DNA of 64,000 nucleotides, taken from NCBI RefSeq assembly GCF_020524885.1, contig NZ_JAIVKJ010000003.1, positions 293,501 to 357,500 of the forward strand. Direction: 5' to 3'. The translations under genes were made by a program, and so were the position numbers. Position 1 is the stretch's first letter, and every line of letters begins with the position of its first letter. A model generated the notes under the pieces. It searched no databases and was not told where the DNA came from. It saw nothing but the letters and a program-made list of their open reading frames with translations. Below, piece by piece: positions 39,281 through 47,768 of the stretch. This stretch comes from Microbulbifer elongatus (GTDB lineage: Bacteria > Pseudomonadota > Gammaproteobacteria > Pseudomonadales > Cellvibrionaceae).

Positions 39281-39844
39281 CTATTGGGAGAATAAGTAGG
39301 GAAACAGCTTCTGTTTCTCCTCGTCCGTAAGGGACTCCACCCTCAGAATGTTGTCGTGGGGAATGGACTCCGGATCCGGGTAGTTTTCCAGCCCGCGCTC
39401 CAGGCTCGCCTCACGCAGGATATGCAGAATAGGGTAGGGGGCACGGTTGGTCAGGTTCTCCGCGTCCTCTGGTTGCGTATCGGCAAACTGGTAGTGGGGG
39501 TGGAAGCTGGCAATCTGGTAGGTACCCTCGTAGCCCTGCCGTTTTAACAACCATTCGGCATCGTCGAGGAAAGCGTTGTAGTCGTGGAAGTCCCGCAGCT
39601 GGGTTGGCAGTATCAACAGTGTGGTTTCCACTTCTGACTCGGTGCAGCGATCCAGTACCTGGAACTCCTGCAGCAACTCTTCCAGTAGTACCTCGGTGCA
39701 CTTGTCACCGGCCGCCTCACTGACCACGAAACGGATCTGCCCGGCGCGCAGTGGCTTGCGGGCGAAGGGGCAAAGATTCAGCCCTACCACCACGTCTTTC
39801 AGCCACTGCTCTACCTGGGCAATGACTGGATCACTGTCTGTCAT
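39281..39844 (-). CDS. DUF1415 family protein
   Basis: Soluble protein of 187 residues matching the DUF1415 pattern: VVGLNLCPFARKPLRAGQIR near the N-terminus, LLILPTQLRDFHDYNAFLDD, and YQIASFHPHYQFADTQPEDA followed by NRAPYPILHILRE. The family is widespread in gammaproteobacteria and has no established function; the conserved Cys-Pro and His residues suggest ligand or metal binding but this is unproven. It lies 16 bases downstream of the DUF2058 gene on the same strand, probably one operon. Confidence 0.88.
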   Translation of the reverse strand: MTDSDPVIAQVEQWLKDVVVGLNLCPFARKPLRAGQIRFVVSEAAGDKCTEVLLEELLQEFQVLDRCTESEVETTLLILPTQLRDFHDYNAFLDDAEWLLKRQGYEGTYQIASFHPHYQFADTQPEDAENLTNRAPYPILHILREASLERGLENYPDPESIPHDNILRVESLTDEEKQKLFPYLFSQ

Positions 39845-39860
39845 GGGTTAACCCTCCCGC

Positions 39861-40406
39861 TTACCACATAAGGTCGTCGGGTATCTCGTAGCCTGCGTAG
39901 GGGTCGTCCTCATCTACCGTCGACGACTGCTCCGGAGGCTGCACTACCATCGCCGGGTTGCGCTCGGCGATCTTGTCCGCGATGACCCGCGGTACCAGCT
40001 CAAAAGTTTCGCCCTCACCAACAATCAGCAGGCGGCCGGCGGTCAGATGCTCCTGCACGGCGCTGGAAACAAAGATTTTCTTCACCTTCTTTTCAAAGGT
40101 GAAATGATAGGCGATATCATCCTGGCCCTTGGGGCCCTTGGATTGCTTGTTTTTCTCGATAAGCTGCTTGATTTGCGCTGCAATGGCCTTTTGTTGCGCT
40201 GCCGCTTCGCGCTGGGCATTCAGCTCGCGGTCGCGGGCCACTTTCTCCGCCCGGGCCTGCTCGGCCGCCAATTTGGCTTCATCGACCTGTGCCTCGCCAG
40301 ACTTTTTGGCCACCTTGTTCTGTTTGCGCTTTTCTTTGCTGATTTGCTTTGCTTTTTTGCCGTCGACGAGGCCGGCCTTGAGCAGCTGATCCTGTAGTGA
40401 TGCCAT
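39861..40406 (-). CDS. DUF2058 (YaiL-like) protein
   Basis: Charged protein of 181 residues. The N-terminus SLQDQLLKAGLVDGKKAKQI is diagnostic of the DUF2058/YaiL family, followed by a Lys/Ala/Glu-rich coiled-coil (about 20-85) and a compact C-terminal domain with YHFTFEKKVKKIFVS. E. coli YaiL is described as a nucleoprotein/polynucleotide-associated protein, without a defined role. The start ATG 40406 agrees with the family. It is probably co-transcribed with the DUF1415 gene. Confidence 0.9.
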   Translation of the reverse strand: MASLQDQLLKAGLVDGKKAKQISKEKRKQNKVAKKSGEAQVDEAKLAAEQARAEKVARDRELNAQREAAAQQKAIAAQIKQLIEKNKQSKGPKGQDDIAYHFTFEKKVKKIFVSSAVQEHLTAGRLLIVGEGETFELVPRVIADKIAERNPAMVVQPPEQSSTVDEDDPYAGYEIPDDLMW

Positions 40407-40562
40407 GGTTCGGTGTACCCGGTTGTCTATTCCTGTCAGGTGGTAGGCGAGCGGTACTCACTGTGTGGGGTGCGCGCCTTCACTATATCTTCAAATTGGA
40501 TATGGCAATTCTATCGCAGTCGACCGGCCAAGAGAAAAGCAGTTAACACTCGGCTGCCGGGG

Positions 40563-41711
40563 TCAAGGTGATGGCATTCCGCGAATCGCCTGCACGCGCG
40601 GGTTCATGACTCGAAACCATGCCGGCGGCATGCAGGCGAGCAGCATCATCGCCGGGTAGCCCGCGGGCAACTGCGGGCTTTCCTCGTGGTGGCGCAGTAT
40701 CTGGTAGTGCCGGCTGGCTCTGAAGTGGTGGTCTGAATGACGAGTCAGCTCGAACAGCGAGAGTCGCCCCAGCCAGTGATTGGAGTTCCAGGAGTGCTGT
40801 GGCTGCACCCGTTCATACCGCACCTTTTCCCCTTCGCCTACCAGGTCGCCGTCCGTATGCTGATCCAGGCGCTTTCTGCTAAGGCCGTAGTGCTCGATGT
40901 AATTGACAGTCTCCAGCATCAGGATGCCAACCGTGGCGGCCATGACGAACCCCACCAGGGCTGCGGGGTCGAATATCACCAGTATGCAGACCAGCAGAGC
41001 CAGCTGGAGCAGTTGAAATTGCAGCATCTGGTTATGAATGCCAAGGGAGTTGAGAGACAGTTTTTGCAGGCGCTGGGCTTCGAGTGTCCAGGCTGATGCG
41101 TATCCCATCTTGATCGAGCGCCACCAGAAACGGTAAAGAGATTCATTGTATTGGGCGCTGGCGGGGTCTTCCGGTGTGGCGACCCGACGATGGTGGCCGC
41201 GATTATGCTCAATAAAAAAGTGCGTATACAGCGAGCTCAGTAGCAACCCCTGCGCGACCCTCTGCGCAAAATGCTCCGGTCTATGGCCCAATTCATGGCC
41301 CACGTTTATGCCGAAAACACCACACATCAGGCCCACACTGAGAGCGCCGCCGATAAGTTCAGGCAGCGAGTAATCACCGGCAAGTGAAAAGAACAGGATA
41401 AGTACCCCGTATTGGACAGGTAGTGCCAGATAAAGCAACAGGTCGTAGCGCCAGTCCTTCTCGACCTTCTTTTCCTGCGCGCTCGTGAGATTCCGGTCGG
41501 ATTGAGGCAATAGCCACTCCACCAGGGGAAGTAACCCGTACAGGTAAACAACGGGGAGTATCAGCCAGAAACCACCCATCAGTAAGCAGGCGGTAACGAT
41601 AATGGGCAGCAGGTAGGCGAACGTATAGCGCAGCGTGCGCGCAGCTGGCAATGGTGCGGGAGATGGTGCGGGAGAGGGGGCTGAAACACCTGGGCTCTGG
41701 ATATTGTGCAT
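40563..41711 (-). CDS. alkB: Alkane 1-monooxygenase, AlkB type
   Basis: Membrane di-iron hydroxylase of 382 residues with about six helices that oxidises medium-chain n-alkanes to 1-alkanols. The histidine boxes are HELGH (139-143), EHNRGHHRRV (168-177), NYIEHYG (270-276) and LTRHSDHH (322-329). The N-terminus has an Ala/Pro/Ser-rich tail (APSPAPSPAPLPA) from a 12-base tandem repeat. No rubredoxin or rubredoxin reductase is adjacent, so electron partners must be elsewhere. The HSDHHFRASRHYQILR region fits AlkB better than fatty acid desaturases, but an alternative lipid substrate cannot be excluded. Confidence 0.87.
   Translation of the reverse strand: MHNIQSPGVSAPSPAPSPAPLPAARTLRYTFAYLLPIIVTACLLMGGFWLILPVVYLYGLLPLVEWLLPQSDRNLTSAQEKKVEKDWRYDLLLYLALPVQYGVLILFFSLAGDYSLPELIGGALSVGLMCGVFGINVGHELGHRPEHFAQRVAQGLLLSSLYTHFFIEHNRGHHRRVATPEDPASAQYNESLYRFWWRSIKMGYASAWTLEAQRLQKLSLNSLGIHNQMLQFQLLQLALLVCILVIFDPAALVGFVMAATVGILMLETVNYIEHYGLSRKRLDQHTDGDLVGEGEKVRYERVQPQHSWNSNHWLGRLSLFELTRHSDHHFRASRHYQILRHHEESPQLPAGYPAMMLLACMPPAWFRVMNPRVQAIRGMPSP
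41651..41674. repeat. Two-copy 12-base tandem repeat within alkB
   Basis: ATGGTGCGGGAG occurs twice in direct succession (41651-41662 and 41663-41674) and encodes the Ser-Pro-Ala repeat in the N-terminal tail. It keeps the frame, so copy-number change would not disrupt the gene. Confidence 0.7.
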
Positions 41712-41869
41712 TTTACTGTTCTCGATCAGTGGGCTGCTACTTCTCTCCCATGCTTCAACGCAGCTTCACTGCAATGTAAGGGTGATTTGGAACCGGGGCG
41801 GGGCTGGAAATTCAATGCCGACGGGTACCCGCGCCCCGGGAAACTCGTTTACTTATTCAATCGTAAAAT

Positions 41870-42448
41870 TTACTTGGTGGTGAACACCAGAGTCGCAGTC
41901 ACTGGAACTATGGGGCTGATACTTTTGAGGCCTGCGACTTCACGGAGTTTGTCGATACCTTCAAGTAACTTAAAGTCCCCGGCGCTCACGATAATCGGCG
42001 CACCGGTTGAAACCATCAGTTTGCCACCTTCGAGCGCGGTGACCCGCAGGGGAACTGTCTCGGTTTTTTGTTCGCCGTGCACTTGCATCGTCATATCCGC
42101 CTCTACCGTTATGGTCTGGCCTGATTTAAGCGACTTCAGCTTGGCGACATCCACGTTACTGCTGATGGTGGCTTGGGCAAATTTCGCCGTTTCAAACAGC
42201 ATTGCTTGCATGCGTTCGTTGCGAATCGGAATGTTGGTCTCGACACTCGCAAGATCAATGGTCAGTTCTGCCTGGCCATCGTCGGAGATGCTGCCACTCA
42301 TACTCTTGAAGTAGTGCTTCTCGGCGATGTTCCCTTTCTTTACGGAAACGAAGTGCACGCTGGATTCGTCTCCAGCCAGTTGCCAGTCAGCGAGTGTAGA
42401 GACGGGTAGTGCCAGTAGGGCGGCCAGCGCGAGAGGCATTAAACGCAT
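41870..42448 (-). CDS. YceI-family periplasmic protein
   Basis: Secreted protein of 192 residues with a signal peptide (LALAALLALPVSTLA, cleavage likely before DWQLAGDE) and the YceI lipocalin-like barrel: SSVHFVSVKKGNIAEKHYFK, then VETNIPIRNERMQAMLFETA and QTITVEADMTMQVHGEQKTE. YceI proteins bind polyisoprenoid or other hydrophobic molecules in the periplasm. The start is either ATG 42448 or the one three codons later. It is upstream of alkB with a 158-base gap; a functional link to alkane uptake is only a guess. Confidence 0.9.
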   Translation of the reverse strand: MRLMPLALAALLALPVSTLADWQLAGDESSVHFVSVKKGNIAEKHYFKSMSGSISDDGQAELTIDLASVETNIPIRNERMQAMLFETAKFAQATISSNVDVAKLKSLKSGQTITVEADMTMQVHGEQKTETVPLRVTALEGGKLMVSTGAPIIVSAGDFKLLEGIDKLREVAGLKSISPIVPVTATLVFTTK

Positions 42449-42718
42449 GGGATAAATCTCCTGTTTGGATTGTGGGGGGGTGCCAACACATTTCGTGACT
42501 AGTTGAGGCTACTTGGTGCTGATAATGGAAACTACCAGTCGAGCGTCTCCCTGGCCAGTAAAGGATTGTTAAAAGCCGATGATATTCATACTCGGGCGTG
42601 AATTCACCGGAGTGAAACCGAAGGTAGGTTAATGTCTATTTCCGGGCACTCCATGGGCTTTGTTGTCAGTTAGTGTAACTGTGTCACCGATTCTATATCC
42701 GGCTACCTGAACCGTTTA

Positions 42719-43546
42719 TTAATTCTCCGGCCGAGAAGCGCGAGTCGCAGCTGGTAATTGTGTCGAGAGAAAATCCAGTATGGCCTGATTGACCGCTTCC
42801 GGTTGCTCCAGCGTCGAGAGGTGTCCAGCGTGCTCGACAATCGTGAGCCGCGCGTCGGCGAGCCGCTTGGCCAGCGCAATAGAGCAGGGCGGCGGTAAGG
42901 AGATATCCTCCTCTCCGACGATCACTACGGCAGGTTGCGATATTCCTGCCAGGTGTTTTTTCAGGGAATCCCTTGCACAGAGGGCGTTCACCACATGTTG
43001 AATAGAAACAAGTGACATCGAGGCAAACTTGTTTTTCCAGTGTGTTACCAGCTCCGGTTGTTCACGCAGGGTGTGTTGACCGAACATCAGCTTGGCCACA
43101 ATGTTCAGCATTGGTCGAATCCCCAACAGTTTTGCCAGCAGCACCAGGGTTTTGTACTTGGCAATTTTGAACCGGGTTTCGGTGCCCGCGTGGGTATCCA
43201 GCAAAATGAGGTGGCTTACCCGGTCCGGTACGGTAATCGCCGCCCGCAGCGCGATCATGCCGCCAATGGAAAGCCCGCCCCAAATGGCATTTTGCACGCC
43301 TTCCTGATCCATTACCGCAACCACGTCAGCCACCAGGTCGTAAATGTCCAGGGGCGCGTCGGCGACACCCGACTGTCCGTGGCCGCGAAGGTCGACATTG
43401 ATTACCCGGTAATGACCAGAGAGGGCATTTATCTGTGGTGACCACATTTCACCGTCGCATAGAAAACTATGCAGTAGCACTATGGCGGGGCCTGATCCCT
43501 GGCTTTCATAGTAAATGCGGTAATTATTATTTTTTGCGAAGGGCAT
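42719..43546 (-). CDS. Alpha/beta-hydrolase
   Basis: Cytoplasmic alpha/beta-hydrolase-fold protein of 275 residues. The oxyanion region is LLHSFLCDGEMWSPQ, the nucleophile elbow GGLSIGG has Ser93, the acid is probably Asp213 in VGEEDISLP and the base His241 in EHAGHLSTLEQP. The layout resembles 3-oxoadipate enol-lactonase and esterase/peroxidase relatives, but no aromatic catabolism genes lie nearby, so no substrate is proposed. It is separated from ahpF by 221 bases that contain the ahpF terminator. Confidence 0.87.
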   Translation of the reverse strand: MPFAKNNNYRIYYESQGSGPAIVLLHSFLCDGEMWSPQINALSGHYRVINVDLRGHGQSGVADAPLDIYDLVADVVAVMDQEGVQNAIWGGLSIGGMIALRAAITVPDRVSHLILLDTHAGTETRFKIAKYKTLVLLAKLLGIRPMLNIVAKLMFGQHTLREQPELVTHWKNKFASMSLVSIQHVVNALCARDSLKKHLAGISQPAVVIVGEEDISLPPPCSIALAKRLADARLTIVEHAGHLSTLEQPEAVNQAILDFLSTQLPAATRASRPEN

Positions 43547-43635
43547 TCTGCGATCATCATTGATTTACTGAGAAGCCACTGTAAGGGAAACGCTTTACCG
43601 GCGTAAAGAATTCGATGATTTGCTCTTCGCACAAG

Positions 43636-43660
43636 CAAAAAAAGCCGGCTGGTGCCGGCT
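43636..43660 (-). terminator. Rho-independent terminator after ahpF
   Basis: On the minus strand AGCCGGC, ACCA loop and GCCGGCT are followed by a T run (A residues at 43637-43643 on the plus strand). A second seven-bp hairpin, TGCGGGC/GCCCGCA at 43689-43707, lies between it and the ahpF stop. Confidence 0.85.
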
Positions 43661-43767
43661 GTAAACATTGGGGATGGTTCCCAGTATGTGCGGGCGGGGT
43701 GCCCGCAGGGGGAGCCGGATACCGCTGGGAGGCCAGCACCCGGATTTGAGAACGGAACCGCGGGGAA

Positions 43768-45363
43768 TCAACTGGCCAGTGACAGTGCCTCCTCCTGCGC
43801 ATTCGTATCTTCATCGGTGACGGATGAGCGGATCAGGTGATCAAAGGCGCCAAGTGCGGCAGTAGCGCCAGCGCCCATAGAGATCACAATCTGCTTGTAG
43901 GGCACAGTTGTGGCATCGCCCGCGGCAAACACACCGGGGATGGAGGTGGCACCGCGGCTGTCGATTTCGATCTCGCCCATGCGGTTCATCTCTACGCCGC
44001 TGTCCTTCAGGAACTCGGTGTTTGGCACCAGGCCAATTTGCACGAACACACCCGCTAGCTCTAGCTTCTTGCTTTCGCCACTCACGCGGTCGGTATACTG
44101 CAGGCCATTCACCTTGCTGCCGTCGCCCAGTACTTCCGTCGTCTGTGCATTGGTGATGATGTCTACGTTCGGCATGGAGCGGGCCTTGCGTACCAGGACT
44201 TCGTCGGCTCGCAATGTGTCTGCGAACTCCAGAACGGTAACGTGTTTGACGATACCGGCCAGATCGATGGCCGCCTCGATACCGGAGTTTCCGCCGCCAA
44301 TCACCGCCACGTGCTTGCCCTTGAAGAAGGGCCCGTCACAGTGCGGGCAATAGGCCACACCTTTGGTGCGGTATTCAGCTTCACCGGGCACGCCCAGTTC
44401 GCGCCAGCGGGCACCGGTGGCAAGCACCACAGATTTACTTGCGAGGGTGGCGCCACTTTCCAGTTCCAGCTCGATCATTTGTTTCCGCCTCAGGTCAGCA
44501 GCACGCTGCCCGGTGATGATATCGACACCGTACTCTTTCACGTGCTGCTCCAAGCTTGCAGCCAGTTTCGGCCCCTCGGTGTAGGGGACCGAGATAAAGT
44601 TCTCGATACCCACGGTATCCATCACCTGACCACCGAAACGCTCGGCCACCAGGCCGGTGCGGATGCCTTTGCGCGCGGCATAAATAGCCGCTGCGGCACC
44701 GGCCGGGCCACCGCCCAGTACCAGTACGTCGTATGGCTCGCGCTCGTTTAGCGCTTCCGCCTTGCGCGCCTCGGCGCCGGTATCGATCTTGGCCACGATT
44801 TCTTCCAGGCCCATACGGCCCTGGCCGAAGTGCTCTCCGTTCAGGTAGACCGCGGGCACCGCCATGATCTGACGCTCATCGACTTCTTGCTGGAACAGGG
44901 CTCCGTCGATCATCTCGTGGGTAATGTTCGGGTTCAGGTTCGCCATCAGGTTCAGCGCCTGCACCACGTCCGGGCAGTTCTGGCAGGACAGCGAGATGTA
45001 GGTTTCAAAGTGGAACTCACCCTGGATGTTGCGGATCTGTTCCTGCAACTCCGGATCCGCCTTGGATGGGTGGCCGCCGGCCTGCAGCAGGGCAAGCACC
45101 AGGGAGGTGAATTCGTGTCCCATAGGGATACCGGCGAAGCTGACGCGCGGGCTTTCTCCGGCGGGGGCGATGGCCATGCTCGGAGTGCGCTTGCGGGTCT
45201 CCTCCTTCAATTCAATCTTGCTGGAGAGTCCGGCGATTTCGCTGGCGAGGTTGTTCAGTTCAACAGCCTTGGGGCTGCTGTCGGCGGACACACTGATCTC
45301 GATCGGAGTGACGATATTCTGCAGATAGGTGTCCAGTTGTTTCTTTACGTTTGCGTCCAACAT
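43768..45363 (-). CDS. ahpF: Alkyl hydroperoxide reductase subunit F
   Basis: FAD- and NAD(P)H-dependent disulfide reductase of 531 residues (E. coli 521) that recycles AhpC. The N-terminal double thioredoxin-like domain has Cys127-Cys130 in SLSCQNCPD. The thioredoxin-reductase-like part has FAD motif [19 protein letters not shown] motif [16 protein letters not shown] and active-site Cys339-Cys342 in [14 protein letters not shown] lies upstream of ATG 45363. ahpC is 216 bases upstream on the same strand, but the spacer holds several large hairpins that could uncouple the two. Confidence 0.96.
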   Translation of the reverse strand: MLDANVKKQLDTYLQNIVTPIEISVSADSSPKAVELNNLASEIAGLSSKIELKEETRKRTPSMAIAPAGESPRVSFAGIPMGHEFTSLVLALLQAGGHPSKADPELQEQIRNIQGEFHFETYISLSCQNCPDVVQALNLMANLNPNITHEMIDGALFQQEVDERQIMAVPAVYLNGEHFGQGRMGLEEIVAKIDTGAEARKAEALNEREPYDVLVLGGGPAGAAAAIYAARKGIRTGLVAERFGGQVMDTVGIENFISVPYTEGPKLAASLEQHVKEYGVDIITGQRAADLRRKQMIELELESGATLASKSVVLATGARWRELGVPGEAEYRTKGVAYCPHCDGPFFKGKHVAVIGGGNSGIEAAIDLAGIVKHVTVLEFADTLRADEVLVRKARSMPNVDIITNAQTTEVLGDGSKVNGLQYTDRVSGESKKLELAGVFVQIGLVPNTEFLKDSGVEMNRMGEIEIDSRGATSIPGVFAAGDATTVPYKQIVISMGAGATAALGAFDHLIRSSVTDEDTNAQEEALSLAS

Positions 45364-45407
45364 CGGTGTGTCCTGAAATTTGGGTATTTATCAGAAGTAG
45401 CTGTGAA

Positions 45408-45524
45408 GGCGCCGATGCCGGGTGCTCTCTTGTGAGACCTTCCGCGAGAGGGACCTCGCGGAAGAGCCCCCAGGGATGGGTTTACGGCGTGTCTCACAAG
45501 AGAGCACCCGGTAGCGGCGGCGCC
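45408..45524. repeat. Large nested inverted repeat in the ahpC-ahpF spacer
   Basis: Arms of 21 bases pair perfectly (45418-45438 with 45491-45511), extended outward after an internal loop by GGCGCCG (45408-45414) with CGGCGCC (45518-45524). A separate ten-bp hairpin CTTCCGCGAG/CTCGCGGAAG (45439-45448 with 45455-45464) starts directly at the inner edge of the left arm. The element is 117 bases long and can fold in DNA or RNA of either strand. It may be an mRNA processing or stability element, or a small mobile palindrome; no T run marks it as an ordinary terminator. Confidence 0.9.
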
Positions 45525-45525
45525 A

Positions 45526-45572
45526 CTGAGCTCTATTCAGAGCTCAGATCTTTTGCGGGCCGGAGCCCGCAA
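45526..45572. repeat. Two further stem-loops between ahpC and the large inverted repeat
   Basis: CTGAGCTC (45526-45533) pairs with GAGCTCAG (45540-45547) around a six-base loop, and TTGCGGGC (45553-45560) pairs with GCCCGCAA (45565-45572) around CGGA. The second begins only a few bases after the ahpC stop in the minus-strand message. Neither is followed by a T run on that strand. Confidence 0.85.
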
Positions 45573-45579
45573 CTGCTCG

Positions 45580-46146
45580 TTAGATCTTGCCTACGAGGTC
45601 CAGGGAAGGAGCGAGGGTTTCTTCACCTTCTTTCCACTTGGCCGGGCACACTTCACCCGGGTGGGCGGCAACGTACTGGGCGGCCTTGATCTTGCGCAGC
45701 AGGTCCTGGGCGTCGCGGCCGATACCGCCAGCGTTGATCTCAACGATCTGGATCTTGCCTTCCGGGTCGATCACGAAAGTACCGCGGTCTGCGATGCCTT
45801 CTTCCTCAATCATCACACCGAAGTTGCGGGTGATGGTGCCGGTGGGGTCGCCGATCATCGGGAATTGGATCTTGCCGATGGTGTCGGAAGTGTCGTGCCA
45901 CGCCTTGTGAGTGAAGTGGGTATCGGTAGATACGGAGTAGATCTCAACACCCAGTTTCTGGAATTCGGCGTAGTTGTCCGCCAGGTCACCCAGCTCGGTC
46001 GGGCATACGAAGGTGAAGTCCGCCGGGTAGAAGAAGACCACGGACCACTTGCCTTTCAGGTCCGCGTCCGACACATCGAAGAAGTCACCAGACTGGTAAG
46101 CCTTGGCGTTGAACGGTTTGATTTCGCTGTTGATGTAGTTAGCCAT
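45580..46146 (-). CDS. ahpC: Alkyl hydroperoxide reductase subunit C (2-Cys peroxiredoxin)
   Basis: Peroxiredoxin of 188 residues that reduces hydrogen peroxide and organic hydroperoxides. Peroxidatic Cys48 lies in [11 protein letters not shown] and resolving Cys167 in [11 protein letters not shown]. It is almost the exact length of E. coli AhpC (187). The start has AGGAGATAAGGAA upstream. It is the first gene of ahpC-ahpF, transcribed divergently from rimK. I looked for an OxyR-type site in the upstream 360 bases and did not see a convincing one. Confidence 0.97.
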   Translation of the reverse strand: MANYINSEIKPFNAKAYQSGDFFDVSDADLKGKWSVVFFYPADFTFVCPTELGDLADNYAEFQKLGVEIYSVSTDTHFTHKAWHDTSDTIGKIQFPMIGDPTGTITRNFGVMIEEEGIADRGTFVIDPEGKIQIVEINAGGIGRDAQDLLRKIKAAQYVAAHPGEVCPAKWKEGEETLAPSLDLVGKI

Positions 46147-46513
46147 GGTATTTCCTTATCTCCTGAGAGAATTTTGCCCCGTCGTTTAGGGCGTGGGTTA
46201 GTGGGTACGGGTGAAATACTATTGGCTTGCTTGGTTTAATAAAAATAATCGATTTAAATGCCTCTGATTGTTTTTCTTTATTGAGTGAGGTTTTTGGATA
46301 GCTTCCGTGCTTTGTGTATTCGCGGTTGTGGTCTAGGCTGTCTAGTTGAGCTTTGTTACAGAACGGGCTGCCATAAAAATGATAAGTTATGGGACTCATC
46401 CACCAATGCGATGTGTACCGTACTGTCTTGTGACCCTGCCGGGAGGCTCTGGCCTGTAAGCGCTGGCAGGGAATTCGAACCTCACTAGTCCCCATTCCGC
46501 AAAGGAAGACAAT
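46147..46513. other. Divergent intergenic region ahpC-rimK
   Basis: A 367-base region, AT-rich at 46230-46330, expected to hold promoters for ahpC and rimK. I see no near-consensus sigma70 promoter pair and no clear four-box OxyR motif, so regulatory sites are not called. Confidence 0.35.
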
Positions 46514-47728
46514 ATGAAACTTGCGATCCTTTCCCGTGGCCCCAAATGCTATAGCACACTGCGCCTTCAGGAAGCTGCAGTGAACCGCGGGCATGATGTC
46601 AGTGTGCTGGACACCCTCAAATTCGCCATTGACCTGGAGCGCGGCGCTCCGGACCTCTACTACCGGCAAAAACACATTGCCGATTTCGATGCGGTACTGC
46701 CACGGATTGGTGCCTCGATCACCTATTACGGCACAGCGGTCGTCCGTCAGTTTCAGGAAATGGACGTTTTCTGTGCAAACACCGCGCACGGCATCAATAA
46801 CTCGCGCGACAAGCTGCGGAGCTTGCAGTTGCTCAGTCGGCATCAGATCGGTATCCCGCGTACGACCTTTGTGCACAACAAGAAAGACGTGCTGCCGGCG
46901 ATCGAGCGTGTGGGTGGTGCACCGGTGGTGATTAAGTTAATCGAGGGAACCCAGGGTGTCGGCGTGTTGCTGGCAGACACGGTCAAGCAGGCGGAAGCGA
47001 TCATTGAGCTGTTGCAGGCCCAAAAGCAGAATGTCCTGATCCAGAAATTTGTTGCTGAGAGCAAGGGCAAGGATATCCGTGCGTTCGTGGTGGGTGACCG
47101 TGTGGTAGCGGCGATGCGCCGCGTGGCCCAAGGGCAGGAATTCCGCAGCAACGTACACCGCGGTGGCATTGCGGAGCCCGTGGACCTGCCGCAGGAGTAT
47201 ATCGAAACGGCGGTGCGGGCGACCCAGATCATGGGTTTACAGGTGGCCGGTGTCGATATGCTGGAGAGCAGCAGTGGCCCGCAGATTATGGAGGTGAACT
47301 CCTCGCCGGGGCTCGAGGGTATCGAGACCTGCACTGGCCTCGATGTTGCAGGGGCAGTGATCGAATATATTGCCGCGCAGGTGGACTTCCCGGAGATAGA
47401 TGTGCGCCAGCGGCTCACGGTGAGCCGGGGCTATGGCGTGAGTGAAATCTATATTCCGGAAGGCTCCAAGTTTGTCGGCAAGACCATTGCCGGCACACGG
47501 CTGGATGAGCACGATATCAACGTATTGACCCTGTACCGCGGCTCCAAGATTATCCCGAACCCGCGCCACGACCGTGTGCTGGAGCCGAACGACAAACTGC
47601 TCTGTTTTGGCAAGCTCGAAGCCATGCGTGGCATGGTTCCTGCGAAAACCCGCCGCCGGCGCCAGCCGGACATTGGTAATCTCCCCGAGGATGCGACTAC
47701 CGCGGCAAGCGTGGAGGCCGTGGAGTAG
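46514..47728 (+). CDS. rimK: RimK-type ATP-grasp glutamate ligase fused to an RCK_C (TrkA-C) domain
   Basis: Protein of 404 residues. Residues 1-290 match RimK, which adds glutamates to the C-terminus of ribosomal protein S6: LPRIGASITYYGTAVVRQF, VIKLIEGTQGVGVLLAD, and the Mg-binding IMEVNSSPGLEG with Glu260 and Asn262. Residues about 305-375 (VSEIYIPEGSKFVGKTIAGT, then DEHDINVLTLYRGSKIIPNP) look like an RCK_C domain, the ligand-binding module of potassium transport regulators. E. coli RimK is about 300 residues and lacks it. A basic tail RRRRQP follows. An MscS-type channel gene starts 40 bases downstream. The ligand of the RCK_C part is unknown. Confidence 0.88.
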   Translation: MKLAILSRGPKCYSTLRLQEAAVNRGHDVSVLDTLKFAIDLERGAPDLYYRQKHIADFDAVLPRIGASITYYGTAVVRQFQEMDVFCANTAHGINNSRDKLRSLQLLSRHQIGIPRTTFVHNKKDVLPAIERVGGAPVVIKLIEGTQGVGVLLADTVKQAEAIIELLQAQKQNVLIQKFVAESKGKDIRAFVVGDRVVAAMRRVAQGQEFRSNVHRGGIAEPVDLPQEYIETAVRATQIMGLQVAGVDMLESSSGPQIMEVNSSPGLEGIETCTGLDVAGAVIEYIAAQVDFPEIDVRQRLTVSRGYGVSEIYIPEGSKFVGKTIAGTRLDEHDINVLTLYRGSKIIPNPRHDRVLEPNDKLLCFGKLEAMRGMVPAKTRRRRQPDIGNLPEDATTAASVEAVE

Positions 47729-47768
47729 GCCTAAACGAGTTATCTGGACATTTATCTGGACCTGGGCA

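Noticed and set aside
45418..45511. Reading the large ahpC-ahpF palindrome as a simple rho-independent terminator
   Set aside because: The stem is too long and nested, and it is not followed by a T run on either strand.
46147..46513. OxyR-binding site upstream of ahpC
   Set aside because: ATAG and CTAT-like fragments occur, but not with the four-box spacing expected, so I do not call it.
47574..47768. Upstream extension of the MscS frame into rimK
   Set aside because: It overlaps rimK codons, and the translation (Trp/Arg/Pro-rich) is unlike an MscS N-terminus.
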